A DNA stretch of 64,000 bases from Citrobacter sedlakii NBRC 105722 (GCF_000759835.1 NZ_BBNB01000001.1:186001-250000), one strand, 5' to 3'. Numbered from the stretch's first letter, positions 1 through 9,977 are shown. Made by a program: numbers and translations. Notes: generated from the sequence alone by a model not told the origin.

Positions 1-163
1 GCTAATGGCTGCCGCCGGACGCATCACGGTCGTCGAAGTCGAAGAAATCGTCCCCCCTGGCGAACTTGATCCTGCCGCGATTCATACCCCTGGCATCTTC
101 GTCGATCGCCTGATTCAAGGCCATTTCGAAAAACGCATTGAGCAACGCACATTACGCCGCTAA
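1..163 (+). CDS. 3-oxoacid CoA-transferase subunit A, C-terminal fragment
   Basis: Only the last 53 codons are inside the window, in the frame that starts at base 2 and ends with TAA at 161-163. The visible residues (VEVEEIVPPGELDPAAIHTPGIFVD) are typical of the C-terminus of the alpha subunit of acetoacetate/succinyl-CoA:3-oxoacid CoA-transferases. The subunit B gene starts 11 bases downstream behind a strong AAGGAG site, as expected for an A-B operon. The enzyme moves CoA from an acyl-CoA to acetoacetate in the cytoplasm. The 5' part lies to the left of the window, so start and length cannot be judged. Confidence 0.85.
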   Translation, partial: LMAAAGRITVVEVEEIVPPGELDPAAIHTPGIFVDRLIQGHFEKRIEQRTLRR

Positions 164-174
164 GGAGACAGAAC

Positions 175-831
175 ATGTTAACCCGCGAACAAATGGCTAT
201 GCGCGTCGCCCGGGAACTGCGCGACGGCTATTACGTCAACCTGGGGATTGGCATCCCCACCCTTGTCGCCAACTACATCCCCGAGGGCATGGACGTGATG
301 CTGCAATCGGAAAATGGACTGCTGGGAATGGGGGCGTTCCCGACGGAGGACGAACTGGATGCCGATATGATCAACGCCGGAAAACAGACCGTCACCGCAC
401 GCAAGGGCGCGGCGATTTTCGACTCAGCGCAGTCGTTCGCCATGATCCGCGGCGGACACGTTGACCTGACCGTGCTGGGCGCGTTTGAAGTTGACGTTAA
501 CGGCAACATCGCCTCATGGATGATCCCCGGCAAGATGGTGAAAGGGATGGGCGGCGCGATGGATCTGGTCGCGGGGGCGGAAAACATCATCGTGGTCATG
601 ACCCACGCGTCTAAAAGCGGCGAATCCAAGCTGCTTCCGGCCTGCACATTACCGCTCACCGGCGTCAGTTGTATCAAACGTGTCCTCACCGACCTGGCGC
701 TGCTGGACATTGCCGATGGCCGCTTCATCCTGCGCGAACGTGCGCCAGGCGTGAGCGTCGAGGAGATCGTCGCGAAAACCGCCGGCAAGCTGGTTGTGGC
801 GGAAAACGTGCCTGAAATGCAGTTCACCTGA
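175..831 (+). CDS. 3-oxoacid CoA-transferase subunit B
   Basis: 218 residues, the usual size for the beta subunit. The segment [11 protein letters not shown] holds the family SENG motif; E46 is the expected glutamate that forms the covalent CoA thioester. With subunit A it would activate acetoacetate to acetoacetyl-CoA. The ATG follows AAGGAG at 163-168. Its stop codon overlaps the ribosome-binding site of the thiolase gene, so the genes are tightly coupled. The fold is shared with beta-ketoadipate CoA-transferase (PcaIJ), so sequence alone cannot exclude that substrate; the neighbouring acetoacetyl-CoA thiolase and 3-hydroxybutyrate dehydrogenase favour acetoacetate. Confidence 0.9.
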   Translation: MLTREQMAMRVARELRDGYYVNLGIGIPTLVANYIPEGMDVMLQSENGLLGMGAFPTEDELDADMINAGKQTVTARKGAAIFDSAQSFAMIRGGHVDLTVLGAFEVDVNGNIASWMIPGKMVKGMGGAMDLVAGAENIIVVMTHASKSGESKLLPACTLPLTGVSCIKRVLTDLALLDIADGRFILRERAPGVSVEEIVAKTAGKLVVAENVPEMQFT

Positions 832-841
832 GGAGATGACC

Positions 842-2047
842 ATGCAGGATGTTGTTATCGTTGCGGCCACCCGCACGCCCATTGGCAGCTTTCACGGCGC
901 TTTAGCCCCGCTCCCGGCGGTAGAACTCGGCGCGTGCGTCATTCGCGCATTGCTGGAGAAAACCGCCCTGCCAGCCGATGCGATCGACGAAGTCATTTTC
1001 GGGCAGGTACTGACCGCAGGCTGTGGACAAAACCCGGCGCGGCAAACAGCCCTCCGCGCCGGACTGCCGGTCACGACGCCGGCGGTGACGCTGAATCTGG
1101 TTTGTGGATCGGGATTAAAAGCGGTGCTGCAAGCGGCTCAGGCCATTCGCTGCGGTGATGCGGAGATTGTTATTGCAGGCGGACAGGAAAGTATGAGCAA
1201 CGCCCCCTACCTTCTGGACGGCGCACGGACGGGGCTGCGCCTCGGCCACGCCAGCATGAAGGACAGCGTGGTACATGACGGCCTTTGGGACGCGTTTAAT
1301 GACTACCACATGGGCATCACTGCCGAGAATCTGGCAGAGAGGTTTGTCATTAGCCGTGAGCAACAGGATGCGTTTGCCCTTCGCTCACAGCGAAAAGCGA
1401 CGCTGGCGCTCGAGGCTGGTTACTTTAGCGCCGAAATCACACCGCTAAACGTTCCGCAGGGTAAGAAACCGCCGCGACGGGTTGAGCGAGACGAACAGCC
1501 GCGTGCGGACACACAGGCTGAGAAACTGGCCCAACTAAAACCGGCCTTTCGTCCGGGAGACGGGACGGTTACCGCCGGGAACGCCTCGTCGATTAACGAT
1601 GGCGCCGCCGCCGTGATGCTGATGAGCGCCAGCCGCGCCGCGGCGCTGAATTTACCGGCGCTGGCGCGCATTGCTGGCTACGCCGTTTCTGGCGTCGATC
1701 CGGCGGTCATGGGGATCGGTCCTGTTGAGGCCTCGCAGCAATGCCTGCAACGCGCGGGCTGGACGCTGGCGCAAGTCGATCTGATCGAAGCGAACGAGGC
1801 CTTTGCCGCACAGGCGCTGGCGGTCGGTCAAGCACTCGACTGGGACGAAAGCAAAGTTAACGTTAACGGCGGCGCTATCGCGCTCGGTCATCCGATTGGC
1901 GCGTCCGGCTGCCGCATTCTGGTCACATTGCTGCACGAGATGGCGCGACGCAACGTCGGCAAAGGACTCGCAACCTTGTGCGTCGGCGGTGGTCAGGGTG
2001 TGGCGCTGGCGGTGGAACGCACCAGAGGGGATCGCCATGCAAACTAA
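842..2047 (+). CDS. acetyl-CoA C-acetyltransferase (thiolase)
   Basis: 401 residues from the ATG at 842, which sits 6 bases after AGGAG (831-835); an in-frame ATG at 836 is less well spaced. The protein has the thiolase start [14 protein letters not shown], the acyl-accepting cysteine in NLVCGSG (C88), the GHPIGASG histidine motif and the C-terminal CVGGGQG cysteine. It would split acetoacetyl-CoA into two acetyl-CoA in the cytoplasm, completing the pathway begun by the CoA-transferase. The last 11 bases overlap the next gene. A beta-ketoadipyl-CoA thiolase (PcaF) role is less likely because the N-terminus resembles AtoB-type enzymes. Confidence 0.9.
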   Translation: MQDVVIVAATRTPIGSFHGALAPLPAVELGACVIRALLEKTALPADAIDEVIFGQVLTAGCGQNPARQTALRAGLPVTTPAVTLNLVCGSGLKAVLQAAQAIRCGDAEIVIAGGQESMSNAPYLLDGARTGLRLGHASMKDSVVHDGLWDAFNDYHMGITAENLAERFVISREQQDAFALRSQRKATLALEAGYFSAEITPLNVPQGKKPPRRVERDEQPRADTQAEKLAQLKPAFRPGDGTVTAGNASSINDGAAAVMLMSASRAAALNLPALARIAGYAVSGVDPAVMGIGPVEASQQCLQRAGWTLAQVDLIEANEAFAAQALAVGQALDWDESKVNVNGGAIALGHPIGASGCRILVTLLHEMARRNVGKGLATLCVGGGQGVALAVERTRGDRHAN

Positions 2048-2960
2048 CCGTTTCGCTGTCCTGGGCGCAGGACTGATGGGCGTAGGTATCGCCTGCCATT
2101 TTGCCCGTTCCGGGCATGAGATTTGGCTGTACGACACCGACAGAGCACGTACTGCGGAAATAACGTCCGTTGCTGGCGAGATCCTGGAGGAATTGATCGC
2201 GGCCGGGCAGTTTTCCGCGGCAGATAAAGCCACTGTCCTGTCCCGGCTGCAGGGGACCACATCGCTTGCCGATATTGCCGCTTCATCGCTGCTGATCGAA
2301 GCCATTCCCGAGCGCCTTGAACTTAAGCACGCGCTGTATGCGCAGCTGGAGCAGGTTATCGATCCGCAGGCCATCATCGCCAGCAATACCAGCGGGTTGC
2401 CGCCGGACGCGCTGGCGGAAAAGCTTCGCCATCCACAGCGCTTATTGATCGCCCACTTCTGGCATCCGCCGCATTTTATCCCGCTGGTTGAGATTGTACC
2501 GGGCAGCGCAACTGCGCCACGGTATATGCAGGAGGTTCAGGCGCTGCTGAGCGGTATGCAACTGGAAGCCGTGATCCTCGATCGCGCCGCGCCGGGCTTT
2601 GTCGGCAACCGTCTGCAGTTTGCGCTGTTGCGCGAAGCGCTGCATATCGTCAAAAGCGGCATCGCCAGCCCGGACGTGGTGGATCGGGTGATGCGCGCCT
2701 CATTGGGTCGACGTTATGGCATGGTCGGCCCGCTGGAAGCGGCGGACATGACCGGACTCAACACCGTTCAGGATATCTGCCGCCATCTGCTGCCGGAACT
2801 GGCTAGCGGCAGCGACATGATGTCGCTGGTCGCGGATATCGTCGCCAACGGTGACACCGGGATGCGCAGCGGCCAGGGGTTTTACCGTTGGGACGAGACG
2901 CGAAAAGACAGTATCCGCGAACGCAGACGGCATCAGCTGCGTTTTGCCCTGAAACCGTAA
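2037..2960 (+). CDS. 3-hydroxyacyl-CoA (3-hydroxybutyryl-CoA) dehydrogenase
   Basis: 307 residues from an ATG inside the end of the thiolase gene (11-base overlap). The N-terminal Rossmann motif GAGLMGVG at residues 10-17 binds NAD(H). A catalytic-histidine segment (AHFWHPPHF) and VEIVPG follow, then a C-terminal HCDH-type helical domain with GFVGNRLQ. It would oxidise 3-hydroxybutyryl-CoA to acetoacetyl-CoA. This gives the operon two entry routes, free 3-hydroxybutyrate through the SDR enzyme at 4409 and a CoA ester through this one. The exact acyl chain cannot be read from sequence. Confidence 0.85.
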   Translation: MQTNRFAVLGAGLMGVGIACHFARSGHEIWLYDTDRARTAEITSVAGEILEELIAAGQFSAADKATVLSRLQGTTSLADIAASSLLIEAIPERLELKHALYAQLEQVIDPQAIIASNTSGLPPDALAEKLRHPQRLLIAHFWHPPHFIPLVEIVPGSATAPRYMQEVQALLSGMQLEAVILDRAAPGFVGNRLQFALLREALHIVKSGIASPDVVDRVMRASLGRRYGMVGPLEAADMTGLNTVQDICRHLLPELASGSDMMSLVADIVANGDTGMRSGQGFYRWDETRKDSIRERRRHQLRFALKP

Positions 2961-3006
2961 CTTCTCTTTCTGTACCCCACAATAACAACGATACCGAGGA
3001 GTCATG

Positions 3007-4398
3007 ATGAGTGTGTTAATTGCCCTGGCCGCGTTGGGTCTGCTGATGCTGGCAGCCTATCGCGGTTACAGCGTTATCCTGTTTGCGCCTATCGCGGCAT
3101 TAGGGGCGGTCTTACTGACCGAGCCTGCCGCTGTCGGCCCGGCCTTTACGGGCCTGTTTATGGAAAAGATGGTTGGCTTTGTAAAGCTGTATTTCCCCGT
3201 TTTCTTACTGGGGGCGGTGTTTGGCAAGCTGATTGAACTGTCCGGTTTTTCGCGTTCAATCGTTGCCGCGGCGATCAATCTGCTTGGACGGCGTCATGCG
3301 ATCCCGGTGATTGTGCTGGTCTGCGCCCTGCTGACCTACGGCGGCGTGTCGCTGTTTGTGGTGGCTTTCGCCGTGTATCCTTTTGCCGCCGAACTGTTTC
3401 GCCAGAGCCAGATACCCAAGCGACTGATCCCCGCGACGGTGGCGCTGGGCGCATTCTCTTTCACCATGGACGCGCTGCCGGGAACGCCGCAGATCCAGAA
3501 CATCATTCCGACCAGCTTTTTTGGCACCAATGCCTGGGCCGCGCCGTGGCTTGGGTTGATCGGCTCCCTGTTTATCATTTTTGTCGGGCTTTTGTACCTT
3601 GAGCGCCAGCGGCGAAAAGCGCTAGCCAGGAATGAAGGTTATGGTACCGAGCTGCAAAACGAACCGGAAACACCGGACAATATCAATTTGCCCAATCCCT
3701 TCGTCGCCATTTCACCGCTGATCCTGGTGGGCGTGCTCAATCTGCTGTTTACCCGCTGGATCCCGGTCTGGTACGGCAGCACTCACCAGCTTGACCTGCC
3801 CGGACTGGCTACGCCGGTGACGACCGAAATCAGCAAGATAACCGCCATCTGGGCCGTTGAGGCGGCGCTGGTCTCAGGGATCCTGATGGTGGTGATTTTC
3901 GGCTATCGCAATATACAGGGGCGTCTGGCGGAAGGCAGCCGAACCGCAGTAGGCGGCGCGATCCTGGCGGCCATGAACACCGCGTCCGAATATGGCTTTG
4001 GCGCGGTGATCGCCGCCCTTCCCGGTTTTCTGGTGCTGTCTAACGCGCTGGCGGCCATCCCCGATCCGCTGTTGAATGAGGCAATCAGCATCACCACCCT
4101 CGCCGGGATTACCGGTTCCGCTTCCGGCGGGATGAGTATTGCGCTGGCGGCGATGTCAGATACCTTTATTGCGGCGGCAAACGCCGCCAACATTCCGCTG
4201 GAAGTGCTTCACCGCGTGGCGTCAATGGCCAGCGGCGGAATGGACACCCTGCCGCACAATGGCGCGGTCATTACCCTGCTCGCCATTACCGGGCTGAGCC
4301 ACCGTCAGGCCTACGGCGGAATATTCGCCATTACGATCATCAAAAGCCTGGCGGTACTGTTTGTGATTGGTGTGTTCTATACCACCGGAATTGTCTGA
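3007..4398 (+). CDS. GntP-family permease, probable 3-hydroxybutyrate/short-chain acid transporter
   Basis: 463 residues, very hydrophobic along the whole length, with the GntP/H+ symporter pattern (VCALLTYGGVSLFVV, ASEYGFGAVIAALPGF, SASGGMSIALAAMSDTF, MASGGMDTLPHNGAV). Two ATGs lie in tandem at 3004 and 3007. The second has better spacing from GAGGAG (2996-3001), so it is preferred. The gene lies between 3-hydroxyacyl-CoA dehydrogenase and 3-hydroxybutyrate dehydrogenase genes, which suggests uptake of hydroxybutyrate or acetoacetate across the inner membrane. The substrate is inferred from neighbours only. Confidence 0.85.
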   Translation: MSVLIALAALGLLMLAAYRGYSVILFAPIAALGAVLLTEPAAVGPAFTGLFMEKMVGFVKLYFPVFLLGAVFGKLIELSGFSRSIVAAAINLLGRRHAIPVIVLVCALLTYGGVSLFVVAFAVYPFAAELFRQSQIPKRLIPATVALGAFSFTMDALPGTPQIQNIIPTSFFGTNAWAAPWLGLIGSLFIIFVGLLYLERQRRKALARNEGYGTELQNEPETPDNINLPNPFVAISPLILVGVLNLLFTRWIPVWYGSTHQLDLPGLATPVTTEISKITAIWAVEAALVSGILMVVIFGYRNIQGRLAEGSRTAVGGAILAAMNTASEYGFGAVIAALPGFLVLSNALAAIPDPLLNEAISITTLAGITGSASGGMSIALAAMSDTFIAAANAANIPLEVLHRVASMASGGMDTLPHNGAVITLLAITGLSHRQAYGGIFAITIIKSLAVLFVIGVFYTTGIV

Positions 4399-4408
4399 GG
4401 AGAATGCG

Positions 4409-5179
4409 ATGACTTTGAACGGAAAAACGGCGCTGATTACCGGCTCCACCAGCGGCATCGGGTTGGGCATTGCGCAGAGCCTGGCAAAAGCCGGGGCACG
4501 GATTATCCTGAACGGCTTTGGTGATGTTGAGGCCGCCAAAGACGCCATTGACGCCTGTGGCGTCAGCGCGGGCTACCACGGCGCAGATCTCAGCAATGCC
4601 GGACAAATTGAAGAGATGATGCGCTACGCCGAACGGGAATTCGGCGGCGTGGATATCCTGATTAACAACGCCGGGATCCAGCACGTCTCGCCGATTGAAC
4701 ATTTTCCCGTAGAGAAGTGGAATGCGATTCTCGCCATTAACCTCTCCTCGGTTTTTCACACCACGCGTCTGGCGTTACCCTCTATGCGCGCCCGAAACTG
4801 GGGCCGCATCATCAATATCGCCTCGGTGCATGGGCTGGTGGCCTCAAAAGACAAAGCGGCCTACGTCGCGGCCAAGCACGGCGTGGTGGGGTTCACGAAG
4901 ACCACCGCTCTGGAAACCGCGCAGACCGGCATAACCTGTAACGCGCTCTGTCCAGGATGGGTGCTGACTCCGCTGGTACAACAGCAGATCGACAAACGCA
5001 TCGCGGAAGGCGCAGACCCCAGTGACGCGCGGGAAGCGTTATTAGCGGAAAAACAACCCTCGCGGGCGTTTGTCACACCCGAGCAATTAGGGGAACTGGC
5101 TCTGTTTTTATGTTCCGAAGGCGCGGCCCAGGTTCGCGGCGCGGCGTGGAATATGGATGGAGGGTGGGTGGCGCAGTAA
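4409..5179 (+). CDS. 3-hydroxybutyrate dehydrogenase (SDR family)
   Basis: 256 residues from the ATG at 4409, 6 bases after AGGAG (4398-4402), which overlaps the permease stop. Classic SDR layout: TGSTSGIGLGIA cofactor motif near residue 11, NNAG at 86-89, and catalytic S139, Y152 and K156 (IASVHG...YVAAK). The C-terminal AWNMDGGW is typical of D-3-hydroxybutyrate dehydrogenases. It would oxidise 3-hydroxybutyrate to acetoacetate with NAD+, feeding the CoA-transferase and thiolase of the same operon. It is the last gene of the run and a strong hairpin follows. Confidence 0.88.
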   Translation: MTLNGKTALITGSTSGIGLGIAQSLAKAGARIILNGFGDVEAAKDAIDACGVSAGYHGADLSNAGQIEEMMRYAEREFGGVDILINNAGIQHVSPIEHFPVEKWNAILAINLSSVFHTTRLALPSMRARNWGRIINIASVHGLVASKDKAAYVAAKHGVVGFTKTTALETAQTGITCNALCPGWVLTPLVQQQIDKRIAEGADPSDAREALLAEKQPSRAFVTPEQLGELALFLCSEGAAQVRGAAWNMDGGWVAQ

Positions 5180-5210
5180 TGCGGTTTGGCGTCGCCCGGA
5201 GACGTTTTGT

Positions 5211-5239
5211 TTACCGGGTGACGCCCCGTCACCCGGTAA
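5211..5239. terminator. perfect 12-bp hairpin between convergent bdh and osmC genes
   Basis: TTACCGGGTGAC, a GCCCC loop, then the exact reverse complement GTCACCCGGTAA. It lies 31 bases after the 3-hydroxybutyrate dehydrogenase stop and 9 bases before the end of reverse-strand osmC. No clear T-run follows on either side, so it may act as a REP-like transcript stabiliser or a shared, weak bidirectional terminator. Confidence 0.6.
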
Positions 5240-5248
5240 CAGGGCTTG

Positions 5249-5680
5249 TCAGGCTTTCAGCTGATAATCGAGGGTGATTTCCGCTTTCAGCACCTGAGAC
5301 ACCGGGCATCCCGCTTTGGCTTTCTGGATAATGCCGTCAAAAGTTTCCGCATCAATCCCTGGCACGCGCACTTCGCTGTGCAACGCGATTTTGGTAATTG
5401 CAAACCCGTTATCCACTTTGTCCAGTGACACATCGGCAGTGGTATCAATCGCCTCTGGCGTAAAGCCCGCTTCACCCAGCATCAACGAAAGCGCCATAGA
5501 AAAGCACGCCGCATGCGCCGCGCCAATCAGCTCCTCCGGATTCGTGCCCTTTGCGCCTTCAAAACGGGTATTGAAGCCATAAGGCTGTTGATTCAGGACA
5601 CCGCTTTCGGTAGAAACAGTGCCTTTTCCACGTTTAATGTCGCCTTCCCAGTGTGCCTGACCTTTTTTATGGATTGTCAT
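5249..5680 (-). CDS. osmC: OsmC, osmotically inducible organic hydroperoxide peroxidase
   Basis: 143 residues, near identical in kind to E. coli OsmC (MTIHKKGQAHWEGDIKRGKG...). The two redox cysteines are present: C59 in AAHAACFSM and C125 in AKAGCPVSQ. It reduces organic peroxides in the cytoplasm and is induced by osmotic shock and stationary phase in E. coli. The gene is divergent from bdm. A CTATACT element on the reverse strand (5710-5716) fits a sigma-S type -10 box about 30 bases upstream of the start. Confidence 0.97.
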   Translation of the reverse strand: MTIHKKGQAHWEGDIKRGKGTVSTESGVLNQQPYGFNTRFEGAKGTNPEELIGAAHAACFSMALSLMLGEAGFTPEAIDTTADVSLDKVDNGFAITKIALHSEVRVPGIDAETFDGIIQKAKAGCPVSQVLKAEITLDYQLKA

Positions 5681-6011
5681 TGCTGCTCTCCTGTTGGCTC
5701 AAAAATGCAAGTATAGACCATGGCTGGCAGGTCTGATGGACTATTCAATAAAATTCAGAATACGATTAAAATGAAAAATAACGCTTGCCCCAATACCATA
5801 TAGATTATATTTACAGGCATATTAAATATATATTAAAGCGTGATGAACGCGAATTAAAACCCTTTTAAACACCGGCAAATCAGAGAGTTAAAATAGTTTT
5901 ATTATCTTCCAGGACTTTTCTGAGCTACAGCGATAAAAATATTTGCCATTCTGAATGTGAATTAAATTTCTGCGAGCCGTACTTATAAATACACCGACAC
6001 GGAGGCATCCT
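5681..6011. promoter_or_regulatory. osmC-bdm divergent intergenic region
   Basis: 331 bases without a gene, very AT-rich. On the reverse strand CTATACT (5710-5716) is a likely osmC -10 element of the kind used by sigma-S. The rest must contain the bdm promoter. In E. coli both osmC and bdm respond to the Rcs phosphorelay, but I could not identify an RcsB box with confidence here. A GGAGG site (6001-6005) precedes bdm. Confidence 0.5.
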
Positions 6012-6227
6012 ATGTTTACTTATTACTCAGCAAATACCTCAAACGCACAACCGGCTTTGGTTCATGCTATTGAGCAAGGTCTCCGCGCAGAACATGGCGC
6101 TGTCACCGAAGATGACATTTTAATGGAACTGACCAAATGGGTGGAAGCCACCGACAATGACATCCTCAGTGACATCTACCAGCAAACGATCAATTATGTG
6201 GTCAGCGGCCAGCACGCTTCTGCATAA
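6012..6227 (+). CDS. bdm: Bdm, biofilm-dependent modulation protein
   Basis: 71 residues, closely matching E. coli Bdm (VTEDDILMELTKWVEATDNDILSDIYQQTINYVVSGQ is split here only by conservative changes near the N-terminus). It is a small cytoplasmic protein linked in E. coli to osmotic stress, Rcs control, biofilm and flagellar expression, and is a known RNase III target at the mRNA level. A GGAGG ribosome-binding site lies just upstream. sra follows 92 bases later in the same direction, as in E. coli. Confidence 0.96.
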   Translation: MFTYYSANTSNAQPALVHAIEQGLRAEHGAVTEDDILMELTKWVEATDNDILSDIYQQTINYVVSGQHASA

Positions 6228-6319
6228 GGTGCTATGCTGATACCGCAACCTAAGGGGTTACGTTTCTTTCGCATTGGCGAATTTGTCCTTAAAACTTGGA
6301 ACAGGATTGAGGAGTTAAA

Positions 6320-6463
6320 ATGAAATCGAACCGTCAGGCCCGTCATATTCTTGGACTGGACCATAAAATTTCCAATCAGCGCAAACTGGTGACGGAAGGC
6401 GACACGTCCAGCGTGGTGAACAACCCTACCGGCAGAAAGCGTCGTCCGGATAGCAAAAAGTAA
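6320..6463 (+). CDS. sra: Sra (RpsV), stationary-phase ribosome-associated protein
   Basis: 47 codons from the ATG at 6320 behind GAGGAG (6309-6314): [20 protein letters not shown], then a basic tail ending RRPDSKK. E. coli Sra is 45 residues and identical over most of this length, so this copy has a two-residue longer C-terminus. The protein is a small, basic 30S-subunit-associated factor abundant in stationary phase. It sits between bdm and maeA as in E. coli and is followed by a strong terminator. Confidence 0.96.
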   Translation: MKSNRQARHILGLDHKISNQRKLVTEGDTSSVVNNPTGRKRRPDSKK

Positions 6464-6487
6464 CCGCGTAGTCAGAATCTGATGATA

Positions 6488-6520
6488 AACACCATCGCAA
6501 AAGCGATGGTGTTTTTGTTT
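6488..6520 (+). terminator. rho-independent terminator after bdm-sra
   Basis: An 11-bp stem (AACACCATCGC / GCGATGGTGTT) with an AAAA loop is followed by TTTGTTT, 25 bases after the sra stop. Confidence 0.9.
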
Positions 6521-6622
6521 CCAGGGGGCATGATGCTTTATACTCGGTGTCCGATGCCCTGGTTGAACGGCACAGTATTATAAAAGGAGCCAGGGACGGA
6601 AATTCAAAAAAGAGTGAGTGAC

Positions 6623-8320
6623 ATGGAAACCAAAAGCAAAAAAATGCGTTCCCTTTATATTCCTTACGCTGGCCCGGTACTGCTGGAGTTCCCCCTGTTA
6701 AATAAAGGGAGTGCTTTCAGCATGGAAGAACGTCGTAACTTCAACCTGCTGGGGTTACTGCCGGAAGTGGTCGAGACGATCGAAGAACAGGCTGAACGCG
6801 CGTGGATCCAGTATCAGGGATTCAAAACCGAAATCGACAAGCACATCTACCTGCGCAACATTCAGGATACCAACGAAACCCTATTCTACCGCCTGGTAAA
6901 CAATCATCTTGATGAGATGATGCCGGTTATTTATACCCCGACAGTCGGCGCGGCATGTGAACGCTTTTCCGAGATTTACCGTCGCGCCCGCGGCGTTTTT
7001 ATCTCGTACCAGAACCGTCACAACATGGACGACATCCTGCAAAACGTACCAAACCACAATATCAAAGTTATCGTGGTGACCGACGGCGAGCGGATTCTGG
7101 GCCTGGGTGACCAGGGGATCGGAGGGATGGGCATTCCTATCGGTAAGCTGTCGCTGTACACCGCCTGCGGCGGCATCAGTCCGGCGTATACCCTGCCTGT
7201 TGTGCTTGATGTGGGTACCAACAACCCGCAGTTGCTCAACGATCCGCTGTATATGGGCTGGCGTAACCCACGCATCACCGACGATGACTATTATGAATTT
7301 GTCGACGAATTCATCCAGGCCGTTAAGCACCGCTGGCCGGATGTGCTGTTGCAGTTTGAGGATTTCGCGCAGAAAAACGCAATGCCGCTGCTGAACCGCT
7401 ATCGTAATGAAATATGTTCCTTTAACGACGACATTCAGGGTACTGCGGCGGTGACCGTCGGGACGCTGATTGCCGCCAGCCGTGCGGCAGGCAGCCAGCT
7501 CAGCGAACAGAAAATCGTCTTTCTCGGCGCAGGCTCCGCCGGTTGCGGCATTGCCGAGCAGATCATTGCCCAGACTCAGCGCGAAGGCCTTAGCGAAGAA
7601 GCCGCGCGGCAGAAAGTGTTTATGGTGGATCGTTTTGGTCTGCTTACCGATCAGATGCCGAACCTGCTCTCCTTCCAGACCAAACTGGTGCAGAAGCGTG
7701 AGAATCTGAAGACGTGGGACACCGACAGTGAAGTGCTGTCGCTGCTGGATGTGGTGCGTAACGTTAAACCGGATATTCTGATTGGCGTCTCCGGGCAAAC
7801 CGGTCTGTTTACCGAAGAGATCATTCGCGAGATGCACAAGCACTGTCCGCGCCCCATCGTCATGCCGCTGTCAAACCCGACTTCACGGGTGGAAGCCACG
7901 CCGCAGGACATCATTACGTGGACCGAAGGTAACGCGCTGGTCGCGACCGGCAGTCCGTTCGCGCCGGTCGTCTGGAAAGATAAAGTCTTCCCTATCGCCC
8001 AGTGCAACAACGCTTATATCTTCCCGGGCATTGGTCTGGGGGTTATCGCCTCAGGCGCGTCGCGTATTACCGATGAAATGCTGATGTCGGCCAGCGAGAC
8101 GTTGGCGCAGTACTCGCCGCTGGTGCTTAACGGTGAAGGTCTGGTGCTGCCGGAACTCAAAGATATCCAGACGGTATCCCGCGCCATCGCTTTTGCTGTC
8201 GGCAAAATGGCGCAGCAGCAAGGCGTGGCGGTGAAAACCTCTGCCGAAGCGCTGCAACAGGCTATCGACGACAATTTCTGGCGCGCGGAATACCGCGACT
8301 ATCGCCGCACCTCTATCTGA
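6623..8320 (+). CDS. maeA: NAD-dependent malic enzyme MaeA (SfcA)
   Basis: 565 residues from the ATG at 6623, the same length and start as E. coli MaeA; an in-frame GTG three codons upstream (6614) is possible. Key segments are [14 protein letters not shown] with the catalytic tyrosine, [11 protein letters not shown] with metal-binding acidic residues, and the Rossmann motif [13 protein letters not shown] for NAD. It decarboxylates malate to pyruvate and CO2 in the cytoplasm, supporting growth on C4 acids. It is a single-gene unit with a REP element just past the stop. Confidence 0.97.
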   Translation: METKSKKMRSLYIPYAGPVLLEFPLLNKGSAFSMEERRNFNLLGLLPEVVETIEEQAERAWIQYQGFKTEIDKHIYLRNIQDTNETLFYRLVNNHLDEMMPVIYTPTVGAACERFSEIYRRARGVFISYQNRHNMDDILQNVPNHNIKVIVVTDGERILGLGDQGIGGMGIPIGKLSLYTACGGISPAYTLPVVLDVGTNNPQLLNDPLYMGWRNPRITDDDYYEFVDEFIQAVKHRWPDVLLQFEDFAQKNAMPLLNRYRNEICSFNDDIQGTAAVTVGTLIAASRAAGSQLSEQKIVFLGAGSAGCGIAEQIIAQTQREGLSEEAARQKVFMVDRFGLLTDQMPNLLSFQTKLVQKRENLKTWDTDSEVLSLLDVVRNVKPDILIGVSGQTGLFTEEIIREMHKHCPRPIVMPLSNPTSRVEATPQDIITWTEGNALVATGSPFAPVVWKDKVFPIAQCNNAYIFPGIGLGVIASGASRITDEMLMSASETLAQYSPLVLNGEGLVLPELKDIQTVSRAIAFAVGKMAQQQGVAVKTSAEALQQAIDDNFWRAEYRDYRRTSI

Positions 8321-8326
8321 TGTTTT

Positions 8327-8359
8327 GCCCGGTGGCGCTTGCGCTTACCGGGCCTACGC
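8327..8359. repeat. REP element downstream of maeA
   Basis: GCCCGGTGGCGCTTGCGCTT followed by ACCGGGCCTACG is an imperfect palindrome of the enterobacterial REP type, placed directly after the maeA stop where such elements usually occur. Confidence 0.75.
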
Positions 8360-8386
8360 TTTTGCCTTCAGAAATTTTCTACAGAT

Positions 8387-8414
8387 AAAAAAAGGCGCGA
8401 CCGCAGTCACGCCT
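8387..8414 (-). terminator. terminator of the fdnGHI operon
   Basis: Read on the reverse strand, AGGCGTGAC / GTCGCGCCT forms a 9-bp stem with a TGCG loop followed by a run of seven Ts, about 17 bases after the fdnI stop. Confidence 0.88.
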
Positions 8415-8431
8415 GTTGGACTATGAGGGGA

Positions 8432-9088
8432 TTAACGTAACCCTTCCTCACTCTCTTTTTTCGCTTCGGCTTTCTCGATCTGGCGATACCAGCGCGGATG
8501 GTGTTTCTTCGCCCAGCGACGACTCACCTTTCCTTCAATCATCCCCTTGATCGACCCTTTCACCCAAAATGCCATATACATATGGATAAGGATCGCGTGC
8601 ATCAGGATGATGCCGGCAGCGGCATGGATCAGCAGACTGTAACGCACTACCTGCATCGGGAAATACTGCGCGAAGTACGGGCGCCAGATGATCACGCCGG
8701 TGACCAGCAGCACAAAAATCATGCTCATGATCGACCAGAACATCATCTTCTGCCCGGCGTTGTATTTGCCGACATCCGCCACTTTGTGTTCGTTGCCTTT
8801 CAGCACTTCCACAATGTTTTTCAGCCACGGAATGTCTTTCTTATCCGGAATGTTGTGGTGGACAAAACGCACAAACATGAACATCAGGACGATAAAGATC
8901 GCCACGCCGAAGAACGGGTGCAGAATGCGTCCCATCTGCGGCGTCCCGAAGGTCTGCGTCAGCCATTGCAGGGTCGGAAAGAAAAACGAAATCCCCGACA
9001 GCGCCACCAGGAAGAAGCAAATGACCACCGTCCAGTGACAGGCGCGGTCGATAAACTTCGTGCGCACAATCATTTTCGACTTACTCAT
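8432..9088 (-). CDS. fdnI: FdnI, cytochrome b556 (gamma) subunit of formate dehydrogenase N
   Basis: 218 residues from the ATG at 9088 ([20 protein letters not shown]), the E. coli start. Its start overlaps the fdnH stop by 8 bases (ATGAGTAA). Four membrane helices carry the histidines that hold two b hemes ([27 protein letters not shown]). It anchors the complex in the inner membrane and passes formate electrons from FdnH to menaquinone. Translation beginning further upstream would add unrelated residues read from the end of fdnH. Confidence 0.97.
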   Translation of the reverse strand: MSKSKMIVRTKFIDRACHWTVVICFFLVALSGISFFFPTLQWLTQTFGTPQMGRILHPFFGVAIFIVLMFMFVRFVHHNIPDKKDIPWLKNIVEVLKGNEHKVADVGKYNAGQKMMFWSIMSMIFVLLVTGVIIWRPYFAQYFPMQVVRYSLLIHAAAGIILMHAILIHMYMAFWVKGSIKGMIEGKVSRRWAKKHHPRWYRQIEKAEAKKESEEGLR

Positions 9089-9965
9089 GATGCTCCTCCT
9101 CGTCATCGTCCACTTCTTTGTTCGGGCCAATACCAATGTAGTGATAGATAAGCCCGGCAAAGGTGGCGATAAAGCCAGCGGCAGCTAACGGTTTCAGCGC
9201 CCCTTTCCACAGATTGATTGAGGTGTCGACCTTCGGCTCATTCGGCAGACCATGATACAGCTCCGGCTGGTTCGCGTGGTGCAGCACGTACATTACGTGC
9301 GTCCCGCCGACGCCCTGCGGATTGTAGACGCCTGCGTGTTCATAGCCGCGCGCTTTCAGCTTCTCGACGCGCTGCTCGCCCAGCTCCAGCATCTCTTTCT
9401 TGGTGCCGAAGTGGATTGCCCCGGTCGGACAGGTTTTCACACAGGCCGGTTCCTGACCCACGCTCACCCGATCGACGCAAAGCGTACATTTATAGACGCG
9501 GTTATCCTCTTTATTGAGGCGCGGCACATTAAATGGACACCCGGCGATGCAGTAGCCACAGCCGATGCAGTGCTCTGACTGGAAATCGACGATCCCGTTG
9601 GCGTACTGGATGATCGCGCCGGCAGACGGGCACGCCTTCAGACAGCCCGGATCTTCACAGTGCATACAGCCGTCTTTGCGGATCAGCCATTCCAGTTTGC
9701 CGTTCTGCTCGGTTTCGCTAAAGCGCATCACCGTCCACGACTTGGCGCTGAGATCGGCGGGGTTGTCGTACACCCCGACGCAATGGCCCACCTCATCACG
9801 AATGTCGTTCCACTCTGAACACGCCACCTGGCAGGCTTTACAGCCTACGCAGGAGGAGACATCAATGAGCTTGGCGACTTCAGCCTTGTAATCACGCGCC
9901 CGTGGGGGCGGCGTGATGGAGTTGGTTGCGGACTGTTTGATAATGTCCTGCGTTTCCAAAGACAT
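9081..9965 (-). CDS. fdnH: FdnH, iron-sulfur (beta) subunit of formate dehydrogenase N
   Basis: 294 residues, the E. coli length. Four ferredoxin-type cysteine clusters are visible: [35 protein letters not shown] and CTLCVDR...CVKTC. A C-terminal single membrane helix ([21 protein letters not shown]) anchors it at the periplasmic face, and the acidic tail DDDEEEHHE is typical. It relays electrons from FdnG to FdnI. It starts 12 bases after fdnG and overlaps fdnI. Confidence 0.97.
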   Translation of the reverse strand: MSLETQDIIKQSATNSITPPPRARDYKAEVAKLIDVSSCVGCKACQVACSEWNDIRDEVGHCVGVYDNPADLSAKSWTVMRFSETEQNGKLEWLIRKDGCMHCEDPGCLKACPSAGAIIQYANGIVDFQSEHCIGCGYCIAGCPFNVPRLNKEDNRVYKCTLCVDRVSVGQEPACVKTCPTGAIHFGTKKEMLELGEQRVEKLKARGYEHAGVYNPQGVGGTHVMYVLHHANQPELYHGLPNEPKVDTSINLWKGALKPLAAAGFIATFAGLIYHYIGIGPNKEVDDDEEEHHE

Positions 9966-9977
9966 ATGCTAGCCCCC

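Noticed and set aside
1-2047. CoA-transferase and thiolase as pcaIJ-pcaF for the benzoate pathway
   Set aside because: The thiolase N-terminus resembles acetoacetyl-CoA thiolase, and the operon includes 3-hydroxybutyrate dehydrogenase and a GntP permease. Kept only as a low-weight alternative.
6881-7843. Open frame antisense to maeA (about 320 codons)
   Set aside because: Shadow of the strongly conserved maeA coding frame.
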